Shown one piece after another: positions 53,817-62,817 of a DNA stretch of 64,000 bases (positions are counted from its first letter, which is position 1; every line of letters starts with the position of its first letter). Origin of the DNA: Teredinibacter haidensis (GTDB lineage: Bacteria; Pseudomonadota; Gammaproteobacteria; Pseudomonadales; Cellvibrionaceae); the NCBI RefSeq assembly GCF_014211975.1, contig NZ_CP060084.1, positions 3,545,001 to 3,609,000 of the forward strand, given 5' to 3'. The notes under the pieces were generated by a model. The model was not told the DNA's origin. It saw only the letters and a program-made list of their open reading frames with translations, and made no database searches. The translations under genes and the position numbers were made by a program.

Positions 53817-54297
53817 ATTTCTCCAAAAATTTTATTTCACCCGCCCGCTGGACGAGCCATGATTACCTAATCAATTTAAGCGGTAGGAACAACCCTCGAT
53901 AAGACATTGCGCGGGGCTCATAGTGGTTACCCCCAATTGACGCTTGACTCAGTGGAACAGAGATACACGAACCACAGTCTTCGTTTTGTTGTTATTAACT
54001 ACCTTCAATCACAGCAGAACTCCAGCAAAAATGCCCGGGATCAGCCGAATAAGTGCCGTAGTTTATACAGGCTGAATGAGGAATGGTATGTCAGGGCTAT
54101 GGGATTTCTCGTTTTTTTCACAATTGCGGCCCACCTCACCCGGCAATGCGTTCGAATACACTTGTTTTTCCAAATCACGCCACCATTTTTGGCTTGAGCA
54201 AACCCAGACAGCTTTGTATGCTTGTCCGCTCGCCTTGATTATCAGGGAATGTCTGTTTAAAAAATCACCTTAATTTGTCGTTTTCGAGCACTGCCGT
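53817..54297. promoter_or_regulatory. Divergent region between gspC and the gshA unit
   Basis: This 481-bp gap contains no convincing gene. It must carry the promoter of the 11-kb gspC-apbE operon leftward and that of the gshA pair rightward. I see no strong hairpin or recognisable operator. Confidence 0.35.
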
Positions 54298-54612
54298 ATG
54301 AACCAGATCTACGTTATCCGCAACCAACATCAACAATTTCTTGAGAAATCCGGCGGATGGAGCCAGGGCGAAGATAACCGCAGCGTATATCGAGCGGTAC
54401 ATAGAGACGAGGCTATCAATCAAATCGTCGAGCTAACAGTGAAGAATCCAGACCTGCGCGCCCGCATCTGCAAGTTGGAAGTAAACGAAAAAGGCCTGCT
54501 AAAATTACCCTCGCCAACCATTGATGGGCAGACGACCGAAGTGGAATCCAACACCCCCACCGAGCTTCCGCCACAAACCGTCCAACCACCGTCACAACAG
54601 GGGCCAGCATAG
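54298..54612 (+). CDS. Small hypothetical protein coupled to gshA
   Basis: This 104-residue cytoplasmic protein has no signal or membrane segment. An N-terminal alpha/beta part (MNQIYVIRNQHQQFLEKSG) with a Trp and basic residues is followed by a Pro/Thr/Gln-rich disordered tail (about 75-104). No family recognised. Its stop overlaps the gshA GTG by 1 bp (TAGTG), so it is cotranscribed and probably translationally coupled to gshA. Confidence 0.65.
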   Translation: MNQIYVIRNQHQQFLEKSGGWSQGEDNRSVYRAVHRDEAINQIVELTVKNPDLRARICKLEVNEKGLLKLPSPTIDGQTTEVESNTPTELPPQTVQPPSQQGPA

Positions 54613-56219
54613 TGTTCTCCATAGAAGACCTTCCCCATGAGCTATCGGATAGTCGTAACGCATCTTTTTTAACGGGCATTCTTCGCGGAGCCGAGAGGGA
54701 GAGCCTACGGGTAACCACAGACGGTAAAATCAGCCTCTCCCCGCACCCGGAAACCCTTGGTTCGGCGCTGACCCATCCCCAAATTACAACGGATTTCAGC
54801 GAAGCACTGCTGGAATTTATTACCCCGCCCAGCCATACCATTACGGATTTGCTCGCACAGTTGGATATATTACAACGCTACACTGCCAGCAAATTACCGG
54901 CGGATGAGCAGCTCTGGTATCACAGCATGCCCTGTGCCCTCGGGGCCGACCGGGACATTCCGGTCGCTCGCTACGGTAATTCCAACAACGGCCAGATGAA
55001 AACCATCTATCGCATAGGCCTTGGACATCGCTATGGGCGGGCAATGCAAACCGTGGCAGGACTGCACTACAACTTTTCAATGCCCAACGCCTTTTGGGCG
55101 TTTCTATCGCGCAGAGACAACAGTTTTCTCGATATTCAAGAATACAAGAACCAACGCTACTTTGGGCTAATTCGAAATTTTCGCCGCCACTACTGGCTGC
55201 TAATCTACCTCTTTGGCGCCTCCCCAGCCCTATGCAAATCGTTTATTGGCGAGCGTCACCACAACTTGTTGCCGCTGGACGACCTGCAGCACACACTACA
55301 CCTACCCTACGCCACCTCATTACGGATGGGCGATCTTGGTTACCAGAGCGGCGCACAGGAATCACTCTACGTTTGCTACAACACCAAAAAGAGCTATATC
55401 GAATCACTTTGCGCGGCAATAACGCAGCCCCATGCCGCCTATGAAGCGATAGGTGTTAAGAGTAAAGAAGGTTATCACCAACAACTCAATACCGGCCTAC
55501 TACAAATAGAAAACGAATTTTATAGCTCTATCCGCCCAAAGCGAACCACACACCACGGCGAAACAGCTCTGGCCGGGCTGGACAATCGCGGTGTGGAATA
55601 TATTGAAGTGCGCTGCCTGGATGTCGACCCATTTAACCCATTGGGAATCGGTGCCGAACAGATTCGTTTTCTCGACACATTCCTTATTTACTGCGCACTT
55701 AAAGACAGCCCTCCCACCGACTGCAATGAAGCCACAACCATTTTGCGAAACCAAAAAACAGCTGTCACTCAAGGACGTAAGCCCGGGGTTAGCCTAGAAC
55801 ACCCCCAAAAGGGAGAGATAAGTCTTTCGGCGTGGGGAACCGAGCTACTGAACGCTATGGAGCCGGTGGCAGAACTAATGGACGGAGCACATAAAAATCG
55901 CGCGTTTAGCGACAGCCTCAAACGGCAGCGAAAGAAACTCGAGAATCCGGGCCTGACGCCATCAGCTCAACTTTTGGACATTATGAAAGAAAAGAAACTG
56001 GATTACGCCGCTTTCGCACTGCAGCAATCCAAGGATCACCAGCAGCAAATGCTGGCGCAACCACTCTCTGAAAATGTGCAACAACGAATGGAAAGCATGG
56101 CTCTGGAATCGGAAGCTGAACAGGTAGCACTGGAGTCCAACAGCCAGCTCGATTTCGATGAATTTCTCACTCGCTACTACCGCCAGTACCGACGCTGCTG
56201 CGGTAGCTTTATGGAATAG
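54612..56219 (+). CDS. gshA: Glutamate-cysteine ligase GshA (gammaproteobacterial type)
   Basis: This 535-residue ATP-dependent ligase joins glutamate and cysteine, the first and limiting step of glutathione synthesis. Family blocks include GAERESLRVTTDGKIS, TTDFSEALLEFITPP, MPCALGADRDIPVARYGNSN and VEYIEVRCLDVDPFNP. It probably starts with GTG at 54612, preceded by AGGGG 8 bases upstream and overlapping the stop of the small upstream gene. Length is normal for proteobacterial GshA. The downstream neighbour is convergent, so it is the last gene of its unit. Confidence 0.94.
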   Translation: MFSIEDLPHELSDSRNASFLTGILRGAERESLRVTTDGKISLSPHPETLGSALTHPQITTDFSEALLEFITPPSHTITDLLAQLDILQRYTASKLPADEQLWYHSMPCALGADRDIPVARYGNSNNGQMKTIYRIGLGHRYGRAMQTVAGLHYNFSMPNAFWAFLSRRDNSFLDIQEYKNQRYFGLIRNFRRHYWLLIYLFGASPALCKSFIGERHHNLLPLDDLQHTLHLPYATSLRMGDLGYQSGAQESLYVCYNTKKSYIESLCAAITQPHAAYEAIGVKSKEGYHQQLNTGLLQIENEFYSSIRPKRTTHHGETALAGLDNRGVEYIEVRCLDVDPFNPLGIGAEQIRFLDTFLIYCALKDSPPTDCNEATTILRNQKTAVTQGRKPGVSLEHPQKGEISLSAWGTELLNAMEPVAELMDGAHKNRAFSDSLKRQRKKLENPGLTPSAQLLDIMKEKKLDYAAFALQQSKDHQQQMLAQPLSENVQQRMESMALESEAEQVALESNSQLDFDEFLTRYYRQYRRCCGSFME

Positions 56220-56233
56220 AGCTTAAGAATGGG

Positions 56234-56683
56234 TTACTTCTGAACAATTAACGTGTTAAAAAAAACATCGACAACACCTTCCTGCCCGTCTTCCTGCATT
56301 AAAATTTTACGGATTTCCGCCAGGGCATCCTGGCGCAAGGCCTCCTTTCCTACCTGCGAGTCAAGCGATTCGTTGGTCTGGCTTGCAAACAGCATCACGA
56401 GGTTATTGCGAATATAGGGCAGGTGGTGCCTCACTGAGTTGGCCGCATCGGATGAATCCAGGCGCACCGACACTTCTGCTTTGATATATTTCAATTTCCC
56501 GGCACCGCCATAATTAACAACAAACGCAGGCTTAAGAGGGAGATAAATCGCGGCCGGTGGTGGCGCGACCTCATCACCCTCCGCCACCGCTGCATCGACC
56601 TCTTCATCCTCCGCGAAAACCGGCTGTATCAGCATCGACAACGCCAGTACAACCCCGAATAGAAAACCTGCTAATACACGCAT
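56234..56683 (-). CDS. FliL-like exported protein outside a flagellar operon
   Basis: This 149-residue protein has an N-terminal signal or anchor (FLFGVVLALSMLIQPVFA), an acidic spacer and a FliL-type domain. That domain is marked by YLPLKPAFVVNY, YIKAEVSVRLDS, VRHHLPYIRNNLVMLFA and VVDVFFNTLIVQK. FliL proteins tune the flagellar stator; solitary relatives like this one have no settled role. It is convergent with gshA and not in an operon. Confidence 0.85.
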   Translation of the reverse strand: MRVLAGFLFGVVLALSMLIQPVFAEDEEVDAAVAEGDEVAPPPAAIYLPLKPAFVVNYGGAGKLKYIKAEVSVRLDSSDAANSVRHHLPYIRNNLVMLFASQTNESLDSQVGKEALRQDALAEIRKILMQEDGQEGVVDVFFNTLIVQK

Positions 56684-56944
56684 TTCACCGCCACCTGAAT
56701 TAAATTACCTATCAAAAGCATAGCCCATTCCCACTATTAAGCACCTGCAGCATTGCCTAATTTGAATCGACGGAGACCACCTGGGTTCCAGATCTTAAAT
56801 CATTGTTTCACGCAAATAAGCATACTTAAAGTTATATGAATCTTTACTACAAATATGCTCTATACCGGTGCTACTATGCTTGCCCTTCACTCACTTATCG
56901 CCTATCTTGAAACCTGCTGATTAACCACTTGGATATACTGAAAT

Positions 56945-57406
56945 ATGCTCGACAACTGTAAAACAGCGCAAGAGCGCTGGGGTGGCGTAACCGACATCAT
57001 TGACCGCTGGCTAAACGAACGACAGCAAGTGCTGGTTATCTACTGTCAACTATCCGAAATGGCAGAAGACCCCCTTCACGGTACTGGGGAGCTACTGCGT
57101 TCAATGTGTCAACTTATGGTCGACTACGTTTCTGCTGGCCACTTTGAAATTTACGATCAGCTCACTCAAGAAGGGAAAGATTTTGGTGATGAAACCGCAC
57201 TGAGTCAGGCAAAAAAGCTTTTTGCCACAGTGGACAAAACCACCGAACTCATTCTCGACTTTAACGACAAGTATCAGGAAATTGACGATCTGGAATCACT
57301 GCACAGCGACCTATCTCAACTGGGAGAAACGTTCGCTACGCGATTTGAGGCAGAAGACAGAGCCATAAGCGTTTTACATACGGCTCACAACGACAGCGTC
57401 AATTAA
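56945..57406 (+). CDS. rsd: Regulator of sigma 70, Rsd/AlgQ family
   Basis: This 153-residue helical protein is of the Rsd/AlgQ family, with opening blocks ERWGGVTDIIDRWLNERQQV and LCQLMVDYVSAGHFEIYDQL. Rsd binds region 4 of sigma-70 and so favours alternative sigma factors; AlgQ in Pseudomonas also affects alginate and siderophore genes. Nearby fkpA and the algP-like gene reproduce the Pseudomonas algQ-FKBP-algP neighbourhood, which supports orthology. Length is normal. Confidence 0.9.
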   Translation: MLDNCKTAQERWGGVTDIIDRWLNERQQVLVIYCQLSEMAEDPLHGTGELLRSMCQLMVDYVSAGHFEIYDQLTQEGKDFGDETALSQAKKLFATVDKTTELILDFNDKYQEIDDLESLHSDLSQLGETFATRFEAEDRAISVLHTAHNDSVN

Positions 57407-57510
57407 CAACGCAACATTTCCACGAACAAACAACCCCTTTCTTTCGGCACCTGCTATTCTTTTTGTAAGCCTCAAACCAAGAACACACCAACAAAAAGAA
57501 TAGCGTCACC

Positions 57511-58509
57511 ATGAAGCCCTTAACAAACAAACACCGGCTGATTATCACTTGTGCAACCGCGCTACTACTGCAAGCCTGTGAACAACCACAAGCCCCTGTA
57601 GAATCGCTGGAAGTTGCCGCAAAAGGAATGCATGCAGCGGCATTAAACGATAACGGCTCGCTAGCGGTGGTAGGCTCCATTCACCATGGTGGCAGTATGT
57701 GGCGCTTAGGCACCAAGGAACGCGTGTTCAATTGGAACCACAGCAGCGAGACGCTCTCTACCCTTGTTGCCGCCGACTTTTCTCGAGATAGCAACTGGGC
57801 CTTGACAGCGGAACCCGCCACACTCGTTTTGTGGGACGTACACAGTGGGGAGGGTATTCGCTACTGGACAGCCCCAGGCGAAATTTTAGATGTTGAACTC
57901 GGCCCCGGCGCCAACTCTGCGCTCCTGGGCCTCAGCGACCACTCAGCAGTTCTATTCGATATTCGTCGGGGCGGAATTAAACAAACCTTCAAACACAGCA
58001 ATCGCGTGCGCAGCGTCGATTTAAGCGCTGATGGCAAACTTGCGCTTACCGGTAGCGAAGATTACAGCGCAACGCTTTGGGACACCAGCTCAGGGGCGGC
58101 CATTACCCGTATCAAGCACGACAACGAAGTGCAGCTGGTAAAATTGTCGAACGATGGCTCAATCGCATTATCCGTGAGCAAGTATGATAAGGCCTTACTG
58201 TGGCAAGCCCGCAGTGGAGAGTTTATTGCTGAAGTTCCATTGCGTGCTCAACACTTAAAGCGCGGCCTAAGCTTTACCACCGCCGCCTTCAGTGAAAATA
58301 ACGAATACCTGCTAACCGGAAGACCCGATCAAATTGTACAGCTTTGGAAGCTACCTGAAGCGGTAGAAATCGAGCGCTGGAAACTCCCCAAACGCGACAA
58401 ATGGAAACCAACCGGTGCGGCTGTTGCCGCCGTCGCCTTTAACGAGCAAGAAGGGGAAATTTTCGCGGTCGCCTCAAACGGATTTATTCATCGCCTTAAA
58501 AGGCGCTAA
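57511..58509 (+). CDS. WD40-repeat lipoprotein
   Basis: This 332-residue lipoprotein (lipobox LLQAC, Cys23) has a seven-bladed WD40-like propeller. Blades include STLVAADFSRDSNWALTA...TLVLWDV, RSVDLSADGKLALTGSEDYS...TLWD, and AFSENNEYLLTGRPDQIVQLW. It is probably an outer- or inner-membrane-anchored scaffold in the periplasm with no enzymatic residues. It is conserved by position between rsd and the FKBP isomerase in this kind of genome, by recollection. Function unknown. A strong terminator follows. Confidence 0.88.
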   Translation: MKPLTNKHRLIITCATALLLQACEQPQAPVESLEVAAKGMHAAALNDNGSLAVVGSIHHGGSMWRLGTKERVFNWNHSSETLSTLVAADFSRDSNWALTAEPATLVLWDVHSGEGIRYWTAPGEILDVELGPGANSALLGLSDHSAVLFDIRRGGIKQTFKHSNRVRSVDLSADGKLALTGSEDYSATLWDTSSGAAITRIKHDNEVQLVKLSNDGSIALSVSKYDKALLWQARSGEFIAEVPLRAQHLKRGLSFTTAAFSENNEYLLTGRPDQIVQLWKLPEAVEIERWKLPKRDKWKPTGAAVAAVAFNEQEGEIFAVASNGFIHRLKRR

Positions 58510-58513
58510 AAAT

Positions 58514-58544
58514 AAAAGCGCCCGGACATTAGCCGGGCGCTTTT
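58514..58544. terminator. Bidirectional terminator between WD40 lipoprotein and FKBP genes
   Basis: A 12-bp stem AAAAGCGCCCGG / CCGGGCGCTTTT with loop ACATTAG lies between convergent genes. A/T runs on both sides make it work in either direction. Confidence 0.92.
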
Positions 58545-58558
58545 AACTTCTCTTCTCT

Positions 58559-59350
58559 TTATTCTGCAGCAGGTTTTTCTTCTGCTGGAGCTTCTACAGC
58601 CTTCTTGGTTGGATTGATTTCCAACAGTTCCATTTCAAATACCAGCAACTTATTAGGCTCAATATCAAAACCACCATTTTGACGGTTTGGAATTCCCTGC
58701 TCTCCGTATGCCAGGCTACCTGGAATATACAGTGTCCACTTGGATCCCACTGGCATTAACTGCAGCGCTTCAATCCATCCTTTAATCAAACCACCAACAC
58801 GAAACTCTGAAGGTTCACCACGGGAATAGGAGCTATCGAACTCTTCGCCTTCCAACGTAGTACCTCGGTAGTTAACCAACACTTTATCTTGCGCCTTAGG
58901 CTTTGGACCTGCGCCTTCACGCTCAACTTTATACTGCAATCCAGACTCGGTCGTTACAACACCTTCCTTCTGACCATTTTCAGTCAAAAATGCCGTACCG
59001 GCTACGGTATTAGTCTCTGCCAATTTAACGGCCTCTTCCTTACGCTTGGCCATAAACGCTTCACGCTTGGCTTTTTGCTCGGTTTGGAAAGTCGTTACGG
59101 TTGCGCGCATTTGTTCTTCAGTAAAACGCTCCTCTGCACCGCCTTGTACATCTTTAATTGCCAAAGCAACCAGCTCTGGATGTAAATTAAACTCAACGGT
59201 TTTTGCCTGGCTCGCCATACTATGGCCCATGAAGTAACTCATCTTCTCATCCAGGGTTTCTATTTTGGGTTCTACCGCTACGTCTTCTTTGTTACAGCCC
59301 GCTACGAATACCGCAGCTGCAGCAATGGCTACTAATGTGATTTTTTTCAT
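58559..59350 (-). CDS. FKBP-type peptidyl-prolyl isomerase lipoprotein (FkpA/Mip-like)
   Basis: This 263-residue lipoprotein (lipobox FVAGC, Cys19) has an N-terminal Mip-type dimerisation helix region (about 35-125, with MSYFMGHSMASQ). An FKBP domain follows (about 140-250, with VLVNYRGTTLEGEEFDSSYS and LAYGEQGIPN), then an Ala/Glu/Pro-rich tail. It is an outer-membrane or periplasmic chaperone and proline isomerase that helps exported proteins fold. It matches the isomerase found between algQ and algP in Pseudomonas. Confidence 0.92.
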   Translation of the reverse strand: MKKITLVAIAAAAVFVAGCNKEDVAVEPKIETLDEKMSYFMGHSMASQAKTVEFNLHPELVALAIKDVQGGAEERFTEEQMRATVTTFQTEQKAKREAFMAKRKEEAVKLAETNTVAGTAFLTENGQKEGVVTTESGLQYKVEREGAGPKPKAQDKVLVNYRGTTLEGEEFDSSYSRGEPSEFRVGGLIKGWIEALQLMPVGSKWTLYIPGSLAYGEQGIPNRQNGGFDIEPNKLLVFEMELLEINPTKKAVEAPAEEKPAAE

Positions 59351-59841
59351 TATGATTTCCTGTTATCGCCAGGGACTATTGCAGCCTGTTACCACGCTAC
59401 ACAGCCAGTTATCGCGTATGCCTATAAGTCACACATACCCTAATGGAGAGAAACAATACGAGAATTGGCGATTATTTAACATCACCCAATATGCCAATTT
59501 TCCCAATTATTTCCCGGTTGCGCAGGCAGTATACCCAAGCCCGAACTGCGGCTCCAGCAAGCGACTGCGGTTAACGTTCAAATTTGTTCAGTATCGTTGC
59601 CACGCATGACACCGATGTGAACCCGTATGCAAAACGTGGGCTATGCTTTCTACTCTCCGCGCGGTACCCTTATTGCGGCTAATATACCTTGTGGTACAAG
59701 CCCGTATTCAAAATTTCCAAAGAAAAACCGCACTTCAAATCAAATTGCACTCAAAATGTGTACAATTTGATTGAAAACGCAGTTATTATTTTTCCGCCCT
59801 TGTCCTTTCTCTCAAATAAGAACACTTTCAGGTACTAAGCC
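59351..59841. promoter_or_regulatory. Divergent region between the FKBP gene and the algP-like gene
   Basis: This AT-rich gap of about 490 bp shows no gene. A perfect 10-bp inverted repeat AATCAAATTG / CAATTTGATT (59738-59772, 15-bp spacer) lies about 70 bp before the algP-like start and overlaps a possible -10 (TACAAT, 59761-59766). It could be a repressor operator. Confidence 0.45.
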
Positions 59842-60759
59842 ATGGCCGCAAAAAAGAAACCTCTAAACCCTATTGCCGATCTTGAAACGCAAATTGCTAA
59901 GTTATCCTCACAGCTCGATGCTGCGCGTACAACGAAACTGGCTACTGCCGACAAAGCTGTCAAATCAGCTACAGCAAACCTGACGAAAGCCAAAACCAAA
60001 CTCGGCAGCCTGCAATCTAAAGTGAAAGCAGCCGCAGCGGCTGTCGCAAACAAGAAAACAGCAGCAACAACAGCCCGTTTAGTAAAAGCGAAAGAGGCCC
60101 TCAGTGCTCAACGCTCATCGACGGCTGAAGTAAAAGCAGTATTGGATCAAGCGAAAGCAATCCAAAGTGATGCCAAGCAAGCTCTAACTCATGCAACAAA
60201 CCTAGCAAAAATCGCCGCAAAGGCTGAAAAAGCACTTACAAGTAAACGTAAGCCGATCAAACGTAAGCCCAAGGTAGCCGCGACCAAGCTTGCAGTAAAA
60301 CCAGCAGAAGCAAAGGCGCCGGCAAAAAAAGTGGTAGCTAAAAAAGCAGCTCCCAAGAAAGCACCCACAACAAAAGTAGCCGCAAAAAAAACACCCGCGA
60401 AAAAGGCTATCCATTCAAAACCCGCTACAAAGAAAGCACCGGCTAAACCTGCGGTTGTAAAACCCGCCGTCACACCAGCAGCTGTAGCGACAAAACCCGT
60501 AGAGCCTAAGCCTGTACCCAATGTTGAAGAGAAAAAAGCTGAAGCCCCTACACCCGCACCGACCCCCGTTAAGCCAGCGATGGTAGAGGCTGTCAAACCA
60601 ACAGCGCCTGCAACACCAACAGTTGAAGCCAAGCCGGAAGTAAAAGTAGAGGCCCCCACTGTAGCTGTAGCGGCACCCACGCCCACAACCGAAGAGCCAA
60701 AACCAAGCACACCGACCTCTCCAACTTCTGGCAGTCTGTTTGGTGACGACAAAAACTAA
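59842..60759 (+). CDS. Lys/Ala-rich histone H1-like protein (AlgP-like)
   Basis: This 305-residue protein has an N-terminal helical part (about 1-140) that looks like a coiled coil rich in Ala and Lys. A basic histone H1-like stretch (about 140-215, many KKAPAKK/AAKK units) and a Pro/Val/Glu/Ala-rich C-terminal tail follow. It resembles AlgP (AlgR3) of Pseudomonas, a DNA-binding protein, but has fewer canonical KPAA repeats and a more acidic, Pro-rich tail. The position near rsd/algQ and the FKBP gene supports the link. The product is probably nucleoid-associated. Confidence 0.75.
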   Translation: MAAKKKPLNPIADLETQIAKLSSQLDAARTTKLATADKAVKSATANLTKAKTKLGSLQSKVKAAAAAVANKKTAATTARLVKAKEALSAQRSSTAEVKAVLDQAKAIQSDAKQALTHATNLAKIAAKAEKALTSKRKPIKRKPKVAATKLAVKPAEAKAPAKKVVAKKAAPKKAPTTKVAAKKTPAKKAIHSKPATKKAPAKPAVVKPAVTPAAVATKPVEPKPVPNVEEKKAEAPTPAPTPVKPAMVEAVKPTAPATPTVEAKPEVKVEAPTVAVAAPTPTTEEPKPSTPTSPTSGSLFGDDKN

Positions 60760-60813
60760 TCGTCTCTAACTGGCTGCTGTAAAAGATTTGCGCAGTGGCC
60801 TTCTAAACCCCAT

Positions 60814-60846
60814 AAAAAAGCCCGTCAGTTCAGAGCGGGCTTTTTT
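60814..60846. terminator. Bidirectional terminator after the algP-like gene
   Basis: An 11-bp stem AAAAAAGCCCG / CGGGCTTTTTT with an 11-base loop separates convergent genes. A/T runs make it usable on both strands. Confidence 0.9.
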
Positions 60847-60867
60847 TGTTTTCGACAGAGCAAATCC

Positions 60868-61392
60868 CTATTCTGCTATTGAGACCCTCCGCGCACTGCG
60901 CGTACCGCAGCGAATTAAATTTGAGGTTTTCGACGCATCGGGGATCATCATAAAGCTCAGATAATATTCTAGGCCTAGAGGATCATTTGGGTCTTTCATT
61001 AAATACGCAAATCGACGGGTTAAATCCTGCAGACGGGATATCAAAACTTTTTCTATCATCAGCTCCGCATTGACCAACTGCTTGGAAACCACCTTCGCCT
61101 GAACGGCAGTGAAAGTACCCGCATTTTTCAAGTGGTTGCGCACTTCCCTCAGCTTGATCAAAGTCTCCTGATTGATTGTGTCAATCGATATCAGTACTTC
61201 ATCCAGAGCTTCCTTCGACAGACAAATACGCTCCTGTTCCAGCCAGCAGCACCAGAGAATGATATCGACATTTGCATGGTAGTCGTCTTGTAAGCCAAGT
61301 ACGATTGGCTCGACATCCTTGTGAGCAAATACGCGAACTGAATAGTCCCACAGAGATTCCCTCCAAAGGTTTGTAGAGGGCTGAGTCGACAT
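60868..61392 (-). CDS. TIGR02444-family protein (DUF2390)
   Basis: This 174-residue cytoplasmic protein, with no signal or membrane segment, is mostly helical. Blocks LWDYSVRVFAHKDVEPIVLG and VDIILWCCWLEQERICLSKE fit the TIGR02444 family, which in Pseudomonas sits beside algP. Function is unknown. It is monocistronic and convergent with the algP-like gene. Confidence 0.8.
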   Translation of the reverse strand: MSTQPSTNLWRESLWDYSVRVFAHKDVEPIVLGLQDDYHANVDIILWCCWLEQERICLSKEALDEVLISIDTINQETLIKLREVRNHLKNAGTFTAVQAKVVSKQLVNAELMIEKVLISRLQDLTRRFAYLMKDPNDPLGLEYYLSFMMIPDASKTSNLIRCGTRSARRVSIAE

Positions 61393-61535
61393 GATTTCCT
61401 CTTTTTTCTCTATCTTGGATAACGAGACTAAGCCAGCGAGCTAAGCGTCGTCCAGCGGTGTGTTGTCAACTTTAGAGCCAGTGATCATTTTAACCCCATC
61501 ACTAAAATAAATGGCTCTTTTCCCATAGGAAGGCG

Positions 61536-62234
61536 TTAGCATTCGTTCACTTTGCTAAAAACAATATCCCACACACCGTGACCAAGCCGCTCCCCCCTTG
61601 CCTCAAATTTCGTCTTCGGACGGTATGCTGGCCGCTCGGCAAAACAAGACTCACCACTGGTGTTATCGTAACCCGGCGCCGACAAGAGAACGTCCATGGC
61701 GTATTCAGCATAATTTTCCCAGTCGGTCGCCATATGAAAGCGCGCATCGGCTTTCAATATTCGGCGAACTTGCTGCAAAAATGCGGGCTGAACAATCCGC
61801 CGCTTATTATGCTTTTTCTTATGCCAAGGATCTGGAAAAAATAACTGGAACCGATCTACGCTGCTCTCGGGAATACAATCACTCATAACATCTACCGCAT
61901 CAGCCATAAATACACGCAAGTTGCTTAAGCCGGAAGCGCCTGCCAAGCTAATCAGGCGACCAACACCGGGAGGATGTACTTCAATACCGATAAAGTCTTT
62001 ATCTGGGTCGGCCGCCGCCATCTCGTGGAGAGAATCGCCCATACCAAACCCCACCTCTACTACCAGCGGAGCTTCGCGTTCAAAAATTTCGGCAGGACTA
62101 ATTTCGCCATCAAACAAGCTCAAACCGTATACCGGCCACCACTGATCAAACGCGTTTTTCTGTCCATCAGTCATACGACCACCGCGAATCACATAGCTGC
62201 GAATCGTCTTCTTCTTGTACTCAGGTTTCATCAA
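61536..62234 (-). CDS. trmB: tRNA (guanine-N7)-methyltransferase TrmB
   Basis: This 232-residue SAM-dependent methyltransferase makes m7G46 in tRNA. The SAM motif VVEVGFGMGDSL (about 55-66), QLFFPDPWHKKKHNKRRIVQ (catalytic region) and ATDWENYAEYAMDVL are typical. GERLGHGVWDIVF closes the C-terminus. Its ATG overlaps the upstream DUF423 stop by 4 bp (ATGA), so the two form an operon. Length is normal. Confidence 0.95.
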   Translation of the reverse strand: MMKPEYKKKTIRSYVIRGGRMTDGQKNAFDQWWPVYGLSLFDGEISPAEIFEREAPLVVEVGFGMGDSLHEMAAADPDKDFIGIEVHPPGVGRLISLAGASGLSNLRVFMADAVDVMSDCIPESSVDRFQLFFPDPWHKKKHNKRRIVQPAFLQQVRRILKADARFHMATDWENYAEYAMDVLLSAPGYDNTSGESCFAERPAYRPKTKFEARGERLGHGVWDIVFSKVNEC

Positions 62235-62617
62235 CTCTTAACTCTCAATACCGCAACGCAGAGCGCGCCCCAGCCAAAAATAAACATCAAACCACCCAGC
62301 GGCGTAATCGGCCCCAGCCAGCGTGGACCGCCCAGCGCCAAACCATATAGGCTTCCACTGAAAAACAAAATACCCGCTACAAATAGACCGCTGGCAATGG
62401 ACAACCAATAGCTCGATACTCCTTGCACGAACAACAGCGCCACAACGAGTAGAGCAAAGGTGTGGTAAAAATGATACTGCACACCTGTTTGCCAAGCCGC
62501 GAGCATAGTATCAGAAATACTGCCCTTCAGGCCGTGAGCACCGAAGGCTCCAAGAATTACGGCAAGCCCCCCATTTGCGGCGGCGATAATCAGGATTAGT
62601 TTTGCGGTTGGACTCAT
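62231..62617 (-). CDS. DUF423 small membrane protein
   Basis: This 128-residue protein has four membrane helices and the family block LGAFGAHGLKGSISDTMLA, followed by WQTGVQYHFYHTFALL. DUF423 proteins (YgdD-like) are widespread and uncharacterised. It is translationally coupled to trmB. Confidence 0.9.
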   Translation of the reverse strand: MSPTAKLILIIAAANGGLAVILGAFGAHGLKGSISDTMLAAWQTGVQYHFYHTFALLVVALLFVQGVSSYWLSIASGLFVAGILFFSGSLYGLALGGPRWLGPITPLGGLMFIFGWGALCVAVLRVKS

Positions 62618-62761
62618 ACTTGTCTCTCTATGCTTAAACCTATAACTGTTTTACGCCTAACGTAGCGACTCACTCTAATTCACGAAGATCTCTTAGCCAA
62701 CCGCTTGCTATTACCGCACCCTTGACTCCGCCGCTAATACCGACCCAATCCCTGAGCATAA

Positions 62762-62787
62762 AAAAAGCCGCTTATTTGCGGCTTTTT
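62762..62787 (-). terminator. Terminator of rpoH
   Basis: Stem GCCGC / GCGGC is extended by five A-T pairs and closes a 6-base loop. It lies 31 bp past the rpoH stop, and the T-run on the minus strand makes it a good terminator. Confidence 0.85.
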
Positions 62788-62817
62788 GTTCTCATTTGAG
62801 AAATACAAACAGCTTGA

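Noticed and set aside
53907..54273. Short frames in the gspC-gshA gap
   Set aside because: They lack ribosome-binding sites and recognisable content; the gap is best read as regulatory.
60189..60752. 187-residue Ala/Gly/Phe-rich reading frame on the minus strand
   Set aside because: It is opposite the Lys/Ala-rich algP-like gene and its composition is the mirror of the AAA/GCA repeats there.
61456..61520. Hairpin AGAGCCA...TGGCTCT between trmB and the TIGR02444 gene
   Set aside because: The T-run lies on the wrong side for termination of trmB and the arms are interrupted, so I do not call it a terminator.
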